This document shows, piece by piece, positions 10,884-22,280 of a DNA stretch of 64,000 nucleotides. Source of the DNA: Castanea sativa (taxonomy: Eukaryota; Streptophyta; Magnoliopsida; Fagales; Fagaceae). Below the pieces are notes generated by a model, which ran no database searches, had not been told where the DNA came from, and saw only the letters and a program-made list of their open reading frames with translations. Numbering within the stretch: position 1 is the stretch's first letter; each line of letters opens with the position of its first letter. Made by a program: the position numbers and the translations under genes. The stretch spans positions 25,462,322-25,526,321 of the forward strand of contig NC_134017.1 of NCBI RefSeq assembly GCF_040712315.1, in the 5' to 3' direction.

Positions 10884-12631
10884 TTATGTTCTAGTATGTT
10901 TACTAAAGGACATAGAAGACTTAGAATTCTCCTGAACTTGAGTTAAAAAGCTCAAAGCCTTTAATAAATCTCCAAACAAAGGAGTAGGTCCTTGAGAGGA
11001 AACTTGTGACTGTTTGGACACTTGCTTTTGGGGATACAACTTAAAGTAATTAGGATGAATGTGTCCAAAAACACCACAATGGTGACAAACATGAGGTCTA
11101 ACAAAGGATTTAGAATTAACCAAATCAGTTTTGGATTTCATATCTTTATCACCATTCTTTAGATTAAAGCACAAAGACAGTCTTTGATCCAGAAGCCGTG
11201 GAAGAGGACGGGCCGGAGGAAATAACATATCCTAAGCCAGTCTTATCAGAACTAGGCTTTCGAGCACTCAATACCTCATCAAGCTTTGCACTAGACATCC
11301 TTTCTATTTGAGATCTAGCTTGACTAAGCTCAACTTTGAGATTCTTGACTTTCTCTTTTAATAAGGTATTCTCCACAACAAAAGTCTCAACTAACCTTGT
11401 AGTCTCATCTAGTTTGACTAACAAATCAGCTATTTCAATTTTTTCCTCATTAAGCTCTTTTCTACAAAAATGAGAAGTCTTTTTAGATTTTATAAATTCA
11501 ACGCATATCTTATTATAGGCTTCCTGAAGGGTCATCTTCTTGGGTACTTCATCATCAGAAGTATCTTTAGTCTCACTAGCACTCTCCACAATCACTTTAT
11601 CGGTTGTGGCAACAAAAGTCATAAAGTGACCACATTCATCTACACACTCATCAGAAGAGTCATTCTCAATATCACTCCAGGTAGCAACCAACCCTTTATC
11701 TTTTGACTTCTTGGTCTTTTCCTTCATAAGGTAGTTTGGGCACTCTATCCTCATATGACTAAAACTTTTGCAGTCATGGCACTGGATAAAGGGTTTCTCA
11801 CTCTTAACCTTCCTAGAGGATTTAGATTTCCTAGGAGTTTTGTCCTTATCCTTTTTCCTAGATTGAAGAAGCTTGATAATCTCATCAGCTATGAAGGTTA
11901 GATCCTCATCCTCATCATCGTCTTTATCTTCATCTTCATCTTTGCTTTCATTTTCATCTTCAGAGTTATCAATCTCTTCCTCTATACCGTCAAGAACCAA
12001 GTTTCTACTCTTTTAACCTTTTCCTATTAAACCTAATCCACTCATAGGTTGGAAGGTTTCCTACAAGCTCAGTCAAAGGAATTTGATCGATGTCCTTTAT
12101 TTCTTCAATGATAGTGATCTTAGCACGGAATCTTTCCGATAAGGACCTAAGGATTTTCCTAACAATTTTGGATTCTGCTATAGATTTTCCAAGGTTGAAG
12201 GCAGAATTCACAATATGCTTGCGTTTAGCATAGAATTCATCAAATGTCTCATCCTCCTATATCCTTATTTCTTCAAAACTACAAGTGAGTCTTTGAAGCT
12301 TCACAGTCTTTACTACCTTGGTACCTTCATAGGTGGTCTCAAGAATGGTCTATGCTTCCTTGGCAACTTCCATGGATGATATTTTCTTGAATTCCTCATT
12401 GGTTACCCTCACAAAACAAAGCATTCAAGGCCCTACTGTTGAAATTTGCCGCTATGATTGTTACTTCATCCCAATCCACCGACGCTTTCTTTGGCTTAAT
12501 CCAGCCAACTTCAATAGCTTGCCATACTTTTTCACCTAAAGCCTGCAAAAAACATTCATATGAATTTTCCAGTACACATAATTAGTGCCATCAAATAAAG
12601 GAGGAATCAAAAGAAATTGTCCACAATCCAT
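10884..12631 (-). pseudogene. Copia gag with UBN2 domain and zinc knuckle
   Basis: ATG at 12629-12631 opens MDCGQFLLIPPLFDGTNY, the usual start of this gag family, followed after a frameshift by VWQAIEVGWIKPKKAS. The UBN2 core is at 12211-12005 (KIVRKILRSLSERFRAKITI). After another frame change an acidic Asp/Glu-rich stretch follows, then zinc knuckle CHDCKSFSHMRIEC (C-x2-C-x4-H-x4-C) at ~11760, a Lys/Glu-rich coiled-coil region, and a second knuckle CHHCGVFGHIHPNY that has lost its last Cys. At least three frame breaks make it non-functional. It is the full-length counterpart of the shortened gag in element A. Confidence 0.85.
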
Positions 12632-12673
12632 GAAAACGGGAGTCAAGGATCACACTCAGAAAAATAATCCAAT

Positions 12674-12698
12674 TAGAGTGTACCCACTCTGATACCAT
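12674..12698 (-). other. Primer binding site of Copia C (tRNAiMet)
   Basis: On the minus strand, directly after the LTR end CCCAACA, the sequence reads AATGGTATCAGAGTGGGT, the standard Copia tRNAiMet primer site. Confidence 0.88.
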
Positions 12699-12699
12699 T

Positions 12700-13644
12700 T
12701 GTTGGGAAATTTAGACCCTGGTTGATAGAATTAACAAGTTTTAAACTCAAGTTATTAATTAGATTTATTATGAATAAACATTGTTAAAACAAACTAATAT
12801 CAATATCATGCACAGCGAAAAAGTAAATAAGACACGATATGATGACCTAGGAAAACCAATGAAACAAACTAGTTTCAGAGTAATAAACCTTAGGGGAATC
12901 CTTCCCGAAAAGCAATCCACTATAATAAAGAGAAATTTCAAATCTAGTACAAAACTTTTGTCCCTATACTTTACAATTCCAGTAGATGAACTTATAATAG
13001 AAACCTTCTACCGCTTCAGAACCTCTGAACTCTTCAATATATGAACGTCACCCTTTTGCACGGATCTCAGTACGTGACTAACCAATGATGCACGACTCCC
13101 AGTACATGACTAACACACCAACTTGAGGAAGATTTTGGCTGCAAAGTTCTTCACTTTATTAACAATGAAGATCAAGAAGCACTTGGTTACAAAACCCTAA
13201 GGCGCAAAGACACAATAGCTTCTTTTAGAGAGAATAAAGCACTCAGTCACTTTTTGCATGTGTTCTTGTATTCTCATATGTGACGGCATTTAAAATAAGC
13301 CTTATATATATCTAGGGTTGTGAGAAAATAAATCCTACATATACATGTCAGCATGGGTCGAAAATTAGATTAAAAAATTATGATTTCGTAATTCTCGATA
13401 GATACAGCTATTGAGCTTTCTGTCGAGACCTCGATAAATATATCTGTCGAGCTTTAATGAACAGCACTTCTTCACTTGTTTCTTGGACAGATTTGCATGG
13501 CTTCAATAATAGACTTGAACTCTTGTTCCTTAAAGTACTAAACACATCCTAAATCTACCAAATTACAAGTAAAGTGCGTTTTGTTAAAGGATTAGCCAAT
13601 TCACATAACATATGTCTCTAACAATATCCACATATGTCCAAACA
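12700..13644 (-). repeat. 5' LTR of Copia C
   Basis: 945 bp, TGTTGGG at 12700 to AAACA at 13644 on +. It retains the ~135 bp segment lost from the 3' LTR. The minus-strand TATA-like ATATATATAAGG is at about 13301-13312. TCGATAGATACAGCT and CTGTCGAGACCTCGATA motifs lie at 13396-13445. Confidence 0.9.
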
Positions 13645-13649
13645 ATATT

Positions 13650-14456
13650 ATATAGTCTTAACTGATTGTGCCTGAAATGTTTGCATGCATTTGTTTATGG
13701 GTTACATAGTGTCAAGTTTGCATATATTGAAAGAGAGAATATTTTTCTTCAATATATTCCTCAATTTATGTGTTTCTTTTTAGTTTTCCCCACCTCCTAA
13801 ATTTCCCCTAAACTATTTTTCCTAAAACTTCTTTTGTTTTTTTTTCCCAATTTTTATAGGGGGGGAAAGCTATTTTTAAAAACCTATGTTGTTCTTAGGG
13901 GGAGTTTTTGCTCTTCATAGGGGGAGTTGCTTTTGTTTTCTATAGAGTTGGATTCTTTTGTGTCATTGATTCTCTATTTTCTCTTATCCTTTGTTGTGTA
14001 TGTTTACTATCTACTCTTTGTTTTAGTTGTCTTTGTCAATACGTGACAAAAAGGGGGGAAAAAAATTAAATTTGGAAAAGATTTTTAACTGTTATTATTT
14101 AGGGGGAGTTGAAATTGTTTTTAAAAAGGGGAGGAAATAAAAGTTTTTTTTTTTATGTATCTAACTTAGGGGGAGAGTTAGTTTACATGTTTTTTATTTG
14201 ATGTTATTGCATATTTGTTATTTTTTATTTATCTGTCTTTATTTCTACACATGAGATTATGTGCTCTTTTGAGTGTTTCAAGAAAGACAGGTACATTCCA
14301 ATCAAGACCTTCTGCCTCTTCTTTAAACTTTTGGGTTAGAAGCGTTAGATTGGGATTTGTGATATAATTGGGCATTTTATTGTAATTGGGTTGTTCATGT
14401 ATTTGAGCATTTCATATTGTATGTAAGTTTTGTCATGGATTGCCAAATGGAAAGAT
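13650..14456 (+). other. Internal 3' part of Copia A with polypurine tract
   Basis: Continuation of element A after C. Contains repeated AGGGGGAGTT motifs (about 13897, 13918, 14101, 14167) and ends GCCAAATGGAAAGAT just before the LTR start TGTTAAT. No coding sequence. Confidence 0.65.
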
Positions 14457-15276
14457 TGTTAATTTCTAAAAGTTTAAACTAATTGACAAACCATGAGCAC
14501 AAACTTGTCTAGGTATAGATTTTAGAGTTTATAGAGTTTATTAGACAATGCTCAAGGTACTACAAGTCAGAATACAAGAACATTCAAGTTGCAGAAAGGA
14601 GAGCTCAAATCCTGTGAAGCCCAAATTGATTGAAAATTAGATTTGACCAATCAAAAATGCAAAAAGTCAAATTCTATAGAATTTTAATTAAGCCCAATAG
14701 CCCATTGGCCAATTAAGTGATTAGGGTTTCAGGTCTATTTCACATAGTATTTAAAGGAAACCCAAAGGCACATTTTGAGGAGACTTTGCAGGTGCTCTTG
14801 TGAGTTCTAAAAGGTATTATGCCTTCCTCTTCCGGAAATCATTCTCATATCATTAGATCTGGTAAATCTTAAGTTGCTACAATAAGATCAAAAATTGCTA
14901 ATGAGCTAAACCTTCAAGAGTGGTCTTGAAGTCACAAACTGGAGATTTTGTGTTGCTAAACCTTTGAGTGGGATCTCAAAGTCACAATTATAGGTGTTTG
15001 TACAAAGCAAATCCAAGAGAAAATGAGTCTGTGGATTCGGAGTTTGCACGTGGTCATGTTAGTAAGTTACCACTGGAGGTAGCAATAGATTTAGGATTAA
15101 ATCTAATTGCATAAACTTCGATTCTCTATAGTGGATATGTTTTACCTTGAGGATAGCTAGGTCAAATCCTCTCCAAGTTTTTTTACCTTGAAACTTGACA
15201 GTTTCATTGTTTTCCTAGGTAATCATATCGTTATTTTATTTATTTTTCCGTATTGCATGATATGTTTTATTGCTGT

Positions 15277-17641
15277 TGAAGACACTCGATTTTGTACCCA
15301 TGATTTAATCAAGGAGAATAACTTGAATGACCATCCGTGTACCCCACAAATCAAAATTGCATTACATGCATTAACATATTCTTGCATTACAAGCATCAAT
15401 TTGTCTTTGCATTACATGCATTAATTCATTCATTGCATATCATAAAAATGATCTTGAGATTCTAACGGTCACAACGGTGTTTCTGTTTTCAAATCGAACC
15501 ATTGGATCAAAAGATATCGCATAATCAAGTTTGCACGGTCAACATGCATTATGTCTAGGTAGAGTCGACCACACACGATTAATTTCAATTAATTCTGATT
15601 GGTTGAACAATTAAAATTAATTAGATAATTTTGTGATTGGTTGATGTTTAGTGTTTAAAATAGGGATGCATGTATAGGAATAAAAGGGATGATTAGATAA
15701 CAATAAAATTCTGGATAATCTGAACTTTATCAAGATTTATTTTAAGGGATTTATCCACAGGATAACTGTTCAAGATAATTGTTCTTAAATAGCCTAAATT
15801 GTCCAAAAAAGCGATGAAAAATCATAGACGGAGGATGAAAACGCGTCCAGGTACAATGACTAACCAAAAAACCCTAGAATAGGAGTCCAAATGGTACTCG
15901 AACACGAAAGGGCGTTCAGAGCCACAAGGCCAATTCAGCACTTTTGGAGTGCCGAATGGCACTCTAAAAGTGCCGAATTTACATGATGTGGGCTTTGGCC
16001 TAACGGACTTCGGGTGACGATAAGGCACACCCTTTTCGACCTTTTCGCAAAAGGATGCATCCGAATTCAAACCACAATTTTCCGTACCTATTTTTAGGGA
16101 TTTCTAGCCTTTTATAAATAGAGGCTAAACCTCATAATTCAGCACCTTTTTTGTATGCTCTGGGAGGCATACATTTTAGGCTCTCAAATTGCCCATATTT
16201 TCTAATCCCTTCTCTAAGTGTTATTGCTTCAATTGGGGTTCTTAGGTTTCAAAGAGAATTGAACAAATTTCTTTGAACTCTAAAACATCCTCTCAAGAAC
16301 AGAGAGTGCTCATGCAAGAGGTTGTTTCTTAACCATTTTTCCTATGATGTGATGATGCATGTTATGTCTCTTTCTTTTTCAAATAGTCATAATATGAATT
16401 GTTAATTGTTGTTGTTTTTTATGTGATTGTTATAATCTCTTTCTTGAATGTCAATAATTTGCATGTAAATAATTTTTTTATTAAAATAAAACAGATCTGC
16501 ATCTTTTCAAGATGTAGATCTAAATTTTTCTCAATATAAAAACAAATCTGCATCTTTTCTAGATGTAGATCTGAGTTTTTCTCAATATAAAAACCAATCT
16601 GCATCTTTTCTAGATGTAGATTTGAATTTTTCTCAATACAAAAACAGATTTGCATCTTTTCCAGATGTAGATCTAAGTTTTTCTCAATATAAAAAACAAA
16701 TCTGCATCTTTTCTAGATGTAGATCTGAATTTTTCTCAGACAAAAAGAGATCTGCATCTTTATGAGATGCAAGTCTAAATTTTTCTCAAGTCAAAACTAA
16801 TTTGTATCTTTCTTAAGATACAAATCTGATTTTTTAATACATGCAAATCGTTGAAATAAAGAAAGAGATCATGTACTACTATGTTTGTGTTTGTTTTTAT
16901 TCATGATTGCATAAAATCATATTATGAGTGAAATTCTCTTCAAAAAACCATTTTTAAATTACAAAGTTTTTTTTTATCTCCTAAAAACATATCTGAATTT
17001 TTTTAAATCAACCAAAAGACTTTAAATAAAAGTAGATCTGAATTTTTTCTTCAAAAACCACTTTTTTCTACATACTACAAAACAGGTCTGATTTTTCATA
17101 AATCAAAATCAGTTTTTTTTTTTCTTTTAATCATTAAAACAGGTCTGATTTTTTTAAAACAAAATAAGAGATTTCATTCATAAATAAATTTGCGTGATTT
17201 GATTTTATTCCACATGTTCAACATATCATTCATGTCATGCATAAAATGGTACATTGGTCAGGAGAGTTTAGAAGACCAAACTTTGTCTGGGCGGAATGGG
17301 TGCCTAACACCTTCCCATTCTGTAACCTAGCCTCCGGATTTAGGTCTTTGGTTAAGTAGATCTAGCCTTGTCTTTGTTTTATTTTGGGTAGAATGTAACT
17401 AGGACAAAAAACCTTGTAATTACTTGGAAGTTTGTAACTAGGACCCAGAGCCATGTAATTTTTCAATTTTCCAATTGTGTAATTTTTTATTCAATCAATG
17501 AAGAGAATAAATCAGTCATATATTTAGTTTTTCTTATTTTTTGTATAAAAAAAATAAGTGGCGACTCCACACCACTTACCCAAAAAGAGAGGTGCCCTAA
17601 AAGGCACCCAAATCTCTTTTTTGAGGGACACGTCTCTCACA
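15277..17641 (+). mobile_element. Solo LTR B
   Basis: 2365 bp segment TGAAGACACTCG...GTCTCTCACA with perfect target repeats GCTGT (15272-15276 and 17642-17646). It has TG/CA ends and a TATAAATA at 16113-16120, but no internal region, so it is a solo LTR left by recombination. GTGGCGACTCCAC near its right end is a motif I associate with Tat/Ogre-type gypsy LTRs. The family assignment is tentative. Confidence 0.8.
16490..16840 (+). repeat. ~51 bp tandem repeat in LTR B
   Basis: About seven imperfect units, each with GCATCTTTTCTAGATGTAGA followed by TTTTTCTCAATATAAAAAC. GCATC anchors fall at about 16499, 16550, 16601, 16652, 16703 and 16753. Each unit holds a short inverted repeat (GCATCT/AGATG). 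The 51 bp period creates a repetitive minus-strand ORF, which I do not regard as a gene. Confidence 0.85.
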
Positions 17642-17743
17642 GCTGTTTAACCTAAATTTGAATAATAAACCTAAGTGTTCACTTGATTAATTAATTAATT
17701 AGGTTAAAAAATCTGGTTTGTAGGGGCCTAAACAAAAACAAAC

Positions 17744-19587
17744 TGTCAAGACCCAAATCCATGAAACAAGAATTTAGATGCATGACTAACTTGCTAACCT
17801 CACCTAGCTCAATAAAAATAATTTATTTAAACATAGTTCCATAAATCTCCAAATAAACAATGCTACTGATAAGTCTCTTACAATAATTAAAATCCACAAT
17901 TTATAATAATCTCCAAAATACTGTGAAGTCTAAAGCGGAAATATAAAGATAACTAATAATCTTTTCAAAACTCCACAAATTGGAAACAATCTCCACTATA
18001 TAAAACGTGAATTACCAAAACAAAGGTAACTAAAATTCTATGAGTCTTCAAGTAATACTGAAGTCGCCTACAACTTCCACGCTCTACTTTGCACCTTACA
18101 AAGCGATCCAAGGGTTCTATATTCCCAACTACACTTTAATCTGAAAATAGTGATTGATGGGGTGAGCCACACTTCTAGTAAGTAATTATACAGAATACAC
18201 AACGGAATAGAGTCAAGCAAAGCACGAGTTTGATTTCACAATTTCACTCAAAATATCCAATATAGTTTTCAAAACATGTAAAGAATCACTTAATACACAT
18301 ATAATCAAATCTTAAAGTCTTTTGGAAACACATACAAATAATTGATCAGAGAATGTCACATATACACATCACATATTCTCACATACAATCTTGTGAGTGG
18401 ATACCAACATCTAACCCCTGCTGGTGAGGGATCAACACATATTCTCACATACAATCCTGTGAGTGGATTTACACATATATCTGATCAATTCTAAAAACAC
18501 TAATTTTGAGTGACATATCACAAACAATAAAGTTTATACGACATATAATAATTTTCTCAATATTAACAATTGTTCCAACAATAAAGACATATTGAATATC
18601 ACAATATCAAATTGAAACATAAATCAAAAGATGCTTGACTCTCTTAGGGAACGAATAGGAACTGAAGAGTTTATATAAATATTTTTACAATTCTTGAGTA
18701 AGTTTGAAAATCCAGTTTGCTAAAAGGAACGTCTTAAATACCGTTTGAAAAACAAGAATATGACTTCGAAATCACTTGGTTTGAAACAATTTAAAGAACA
18801 AAAATCTTTTTAGAAAACTTACTTTGAAACTCAATTATTTTCAGAAAATAGTTTAGTTAAAAATCATCTTTTAAATGGGATTTGGAAATTCAAAACGTTA
18901 TTTAAAATTCAAAAATTCTTTTAAAACATTATTTAAAAGCCAATTAAAATTTCTCTTTCAATAGTGTAAAAATGCTTTTTGATAAACTTTTAAAAAATGT
19001 AAGCTTAAAAATATAACTTTGAAAATATTTAACTTCTAAGAACCTAAAGAACAAAACTTGTGCATATTATGCATAATTACTTACCGCACTCAAATCACTC
19101 TGAAAGTCCAGCCAAAATAATCTCCAAAGAGCCTCAAGACACTCTTAAATAGGACCTATAATCAATCATGAAAATATACTCAATATTCTCTACAACCATA
19201 AAGCTTATAGAACTATACAATTAACTCACTATGATTATACTTTGTTGAACTTATTAATAACACCAATGTAAGGAATCTCTGCCCAAAATGTTTCCTTGAA
19301 TTTATCAAACCTTAGAGGCAGTAACCAATATATTGTAGTAACCTTAGGATTTGATATATGTAGATATATAAAACCCAAAGAACGTAAAAGCCTATTTTAA
19401 CTCTAATATATAACCTTAAGGCATAGCATAATCACAAAGAAAGGGTCCCAGAGGCATGAAAACATAGCCGCATTCTTTGACTTATATATCTATCATATAT
19501 AGCCGCATTCCTTGACTTCTAGCATAATCTCAAGGAAAGGTCCCAGAGGCAAATCTAAACATAGCCGCATTCTTTGACTTATATATC

Positions 19588-19639
<52 letters not shown>

Positions 19640-19744
19640 TAAATAGCCGCATTCCTTGACTTCAATCTAGGATTATATATATTTAAATCCGAAGGTGGCT
19701 TGAGCCAAAATCACATTCTCTTGCAATCCGTGGCTCAATCTAGG

Positions 19745-19797
<53 letters not shown>

Positions 19798-20174
19798 TAA
19801 TGAAAAATTTAACATCTAATGTGGATACCCAGCGGCAATTCTAAACATTAGAATATAAATTTTAGGATCAAAATCAAATTTCTAAATAACCTTATAAAAT
19901 TTATTTTTTTTTTTTGTTTCTAATTGTGAGAAATCTTACCTTGAACAATCTGATTGTCTCTTCAATTGTATGTGCTCTAACTCCAAGCAAAACACCTCTT
20001 AGCCTCTTAGCCTCTTAGATAAAATCTTGACTATCTCTTCCTCTACCCTGTAGTTTGTATTATAAGATGTGGGCTTAGTGGGTAGTGGGCTGCAGTAATA
20101 ATTAAAAGAAAACCTATAGCCCATCAATTATATTTTAAAGAAAACTCTTAAATAAAATTATGTGGGGTATTACA
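17744..20174. mobile_element. Solo LTR D (gypsy, Del/Tekay-like ends)
   Basis: 2431 bp from TGTCAAGACCC to GGGGTATTACA. Flanks are CAAAC (17739-17743) and CAAAT (20175-20179), one mismatch. Ends and length resemble LTRs of Del/Tekay chromoviruses, whose usual direction would make this copy minus. Contains a duplicated ACATATTCTCACATACAATC (about 18364 and 18436), a ~95 bp duplication with ATAGCCGCATTCTTTGACTT (19430-19580) and two (TA)n tracts (about 19597-19635 and 19748-19795). No coding region. Confidence 0.7.
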
Positions 20175-20180
20175 CAAATA

Positions 20181-20420
20181 GTTGTGAAGGAAGAAAGAAA
20201 GAGTCTTAGGTTTTGAAAGGAAGAAGTGGTTGGTTATGGAGGAGAAGAGATAAAGTCTTGGGTTTGGAAGGATGAATAGACTGGTTGTGGAGGAGGACAA
20301 AAAGTCTTTTGGGTTTGGAAAAGGAAGAAGAGGCTAGTTGTGGAGTAGGGGGATAGAGAGTCTTGGGTTTGGAAAGGAAGAAAAGAGAGTGATTTCAGAG
20401 AGAGAAAGACAGATGTGGTT
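20181..20420 (+). repeat. ~52 bp tandem repeat, right part of the split array
   Basis: Four to five units starting GTTGTGGAGGAG or variants (about 20181, 20231, 20282, 20337), each with GTCTTGGGTTTGGAAAGGAAG. It continues the unit at 4019-4077. Confidence 0.75.
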
Positions 20421-20969
20421 TTTGTTTTGTTTGAGGAAGAGAGAGATGATTTTATTCAATAATAAAAAAATTGAAAAAGATATAGTATTTTAATGAAATG
20501 TAGTATAAAATAAATAATTTGATGTGGGGTGTTTTGAAAAGTGAGTACGTCAAATATAAAAAAAATAGGTTCTTATGCTAAAATAGACGGAAATTTTTGC
20601 ATGAACTGATGCGAATGCTCTTATGACCATCCCCTTATGAACTAACACAGTGGCTATGCAAGGAATGGGTTGCAAGGGACCGAGGACGACAACTTGAAAT
20701 TTCATATCTCTTTTTTGCATTTCAGTTTCAATTTCAGATTTAGTATTAAACACAGGGATTTGATTTGGGGAGATCTGTTTCAATGATTCATAACGGTCCA
20801 ACAGATCATATTTCATTTTTCTATTTTAATTTTTTAGTGTTAAACCACGTCACTCAGAAGTTGCCATGTCATTGCTCTGTTAGCCACATAGGCATGGAAA
20901 CTAACGGTGGTTAATAGAATGATGAATTGCACTCTTTTTAAAACTTTAGGGACTATTTGTGCTTACTTG
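20421..20969. other. Unassigned; possible decayed DNA-transposon sequence
   Basis: AT-rich. An 88-codon minus-strand frame (20550-20816) has no recognisable domain. The sequence from about 20840 (GCCATGTCATTGCTCTGTTAGCC, then repeated ACTTTAGGGACC) resembles the terminal region of the long-TIR element at 50634-51737, so it may be a truncated relative. Confidence 0.3.
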
Positions 20970-20987
20970 AAACTTTAGGGACCAATG

Positions 20988-21148
20988 TGGGTTCCAGTTA
21001 GCTCAACTGGTAAAGTCTCTGATAGTTGTATAAGAGATCTAGGGTTCAATCCTCGCCTACACCAAAAACTGATTGGTGTCTTGGTCTAATGATAAATAGC
21101 TATCATTAGAAGCGGACGCCATAAGTTGAAACTCTCTCAAAAAAAAAA
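20988..21148 (+). mobile_element. tRNA-derived SINE
   Basis: About 161 bp with pol III A box (TTAGCTCAACTGG, about 20998-21010) and B box (GGTTCAATCC, 21043-21052), ending in poly(A). It is flanked by a perfect 18 bp target repeat AAACTTTAGGGACCAATG at 20970-20987 and 21149-21166. Long direct repeats plus the A tail are the hallmark of LINE-assisted insertion. Confidence 0.92.
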
Positions 21149-21350
21149 AAACTTTAGGGACCAATGATGTATTTTCACCTATAGATTTCATTTATTTCAT
21201 ATGAAAGAAGATTAATAAACCAATAGCATCTTCAAAACACAGCCACATTATGCTACCTAATTAATTCATGGGTTCGTACCAACTAAAAGACAAAAAAAAA
21301 AGACTATACACACACAATTTCCTCCTTCATTTTTTAAGACCAACACATAA

Positions 21351-22170
21351 TCACCATGCCATGGATTCATCTGAAATTGCTAATTGAGATTTGAGAGTTG
21401 GAGATAGTTGTAAAAAAAATCTCAATGCTTTCCATGGTTCATTTAAATGGTGATACTCACAGTGTTCGAAAGCATCAAAACCACATGGTAAAAATTCTTT
21501 ACGAACTTCTTCTCCTTTACACAAATTGTGGCAAATCTCAAATTTGTTACCAAGGCAATTGATAAATGTTTCTTCTTGAACATTGTCTAGTTTAGAAGGT
21601 TGAGAAAGCATAATTGAACGTGAAGATGGAGGAAAAAGGATGGGGCCAAAATGGGCTTTTGCCCTTTTCGCAAAAAAAAAAATCAACATGTTGCCCCCTT
21701 TCCCAAACTAATTAGGGAAATGCCCCTCTTTTGAAACTCAATTATTTCAAAATCAAGTTAAGTCCTAGAGCGACATTTTAAGGAGCCTATAATGACGTTT
21801 TTAAGGACCTATAGTGGCTTTTTGTAACTCGAGAGGTCGAGTTACAAAACGCCGCTATAGGACTTTAAAACATAACTATAAGCTCCTTAAAACATTGCTA
21901 TAGGGCTCTAGAAATTTTTTTTTTTAAAAATCGATTTTGAGAAAATCGAGTTTCTGAAGAGGGGCATTTCCCTAATTAGTTTAGGAAAGGGGGCATTTGC
22001 CCTTTTTTTTTTTGTGCGAAATGGGCATTGCCCATTTTCGCCAAAAGGATGGTATTAAGGTCAATAGCTTTCACTTCTACAAGAACAAGGATCACCAACT
22101 GCATCATTGCCACCATAAGTTGCTCATAGATCTCCCCAACATCAAAATTTTCCCATCTAATAGATTTTCT
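21351..22170 (-). pseudogene. Unidentified open frame interrupted by a MITE
   Basis: On the minus strand an open frame runs from about 22165 (IRWENFDVGEIYEQLMVAMM) to the MITE. After it, the frame resumes with SSRSIMLSQPSKLDNVQEET and ends ISDESMAW with a stop at 21351. If the MITE and one target copy are removed, the two parts join in the same frame across the insertion site. That suggests the flanks were coding, perhaps a host gene exon. I do not recognise the protein. The upstream part has no clear start. Confidence 0.4.
21644..22042. mobile_element. MULE-type MITE 1
   Basis: 399 bp fold-back element with ~90 bp terminal inverted repeats (GGCCAAAATGGGC / GCCCATTTTCGCC). It is flanked by a direct repeat AAAAGGATGG (21634-21643 and 22043-22052), 9-10 bp as for Mutator-like elements. 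No ORF. The same family occurs at 35399. Confidence 0.88.
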
Positions 22171-22280
22171 TCTTACTATGTTAAGAACAGGACAATGATT
22201 AAGGATTAAACCTATATTTATGTAGAAAATTGAATGTACACCATTGGAATAAATATAATTTATTTTACAATTTTTTATAA

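Larger units (their letters stand above)
7878..13644 (-). mobile_element. Copia element C, gag-only, inserted in element A
   Basis: Complete LTR retrotransposon on the minus strand, flanked by perfect 5 bp target repeats ATATT (7873-7877 and 13645-13649). Order on the minus strand: 5' LTR (13644-12700), tRNAiMet primer site, gag with UBN2 and zinc knuckle, about 2.2 kb noncoding, polypurine tract, 3' LTR (8687-7878). It has no pol. It is related to the surrounding element A (same primer-site context, shared internal segments) and inserted into it in the opposite direction. Confidence 0.92.
4078..20180 (+). mobile_element. Copia element A, gag-only (TR-GAG-like), with nested insertions
   Basis: LTR retrotransposon with 5' LTR 4078-5001, primer site, gag, about 2.9 kb of noncoding internal sequence, polypurine tract at about 14440-14456 and a 3' LTR from 14457. 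Elements C, B and D are nested inside. Flanks are GTGGT (4073-4077) and GTTGT (20181-20185), a 4/5 target duplication consistent with age. Without C and its target repeat, the internal region is about 3.7 kb. No protease, integrase, RT or RNase H is visible, so A must have used enzymes from another element. It fits the described class of terminal-repeat elements that keep only gag. Confidence 0.85.
14457..20180 (+). repeat. 3' LTR of Copia A, split by solo LTRs B and D
   Basis: Three pieces: 14457-15276, 17647-17743 and the last base(s) at about 20180. The first two join at GCTGT|TTAACC, matching TTGTTGTTTAACC of the 5' LTR at about 4903. The LTR end CAAACA is duplicated around D as CAAAC and CAAAT. 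The piece order matches the intact 5' LTR. Confidence 0.82.

Noticed and set aside
16419..16655. 78-codon minus ORF with repeated MQICFYIEKN peptide
   Set aside because: It results from the 51 bp (17-codon) noncoding tandem repeat in LTR B. It lacks any domain and is not open through the array.
20550..20816. 88-codon minus ORF as host gene
   Set aside because: No recognisable domain, no splice or promoter context, and it reaches into AT-rich sequence.
20999..21052. Functional tRNA gene
   Set aside because: A and B boxes are present, but no cloverleaf can be drawn. Poly(A) and an 18 bp target repeat identify a SINE.
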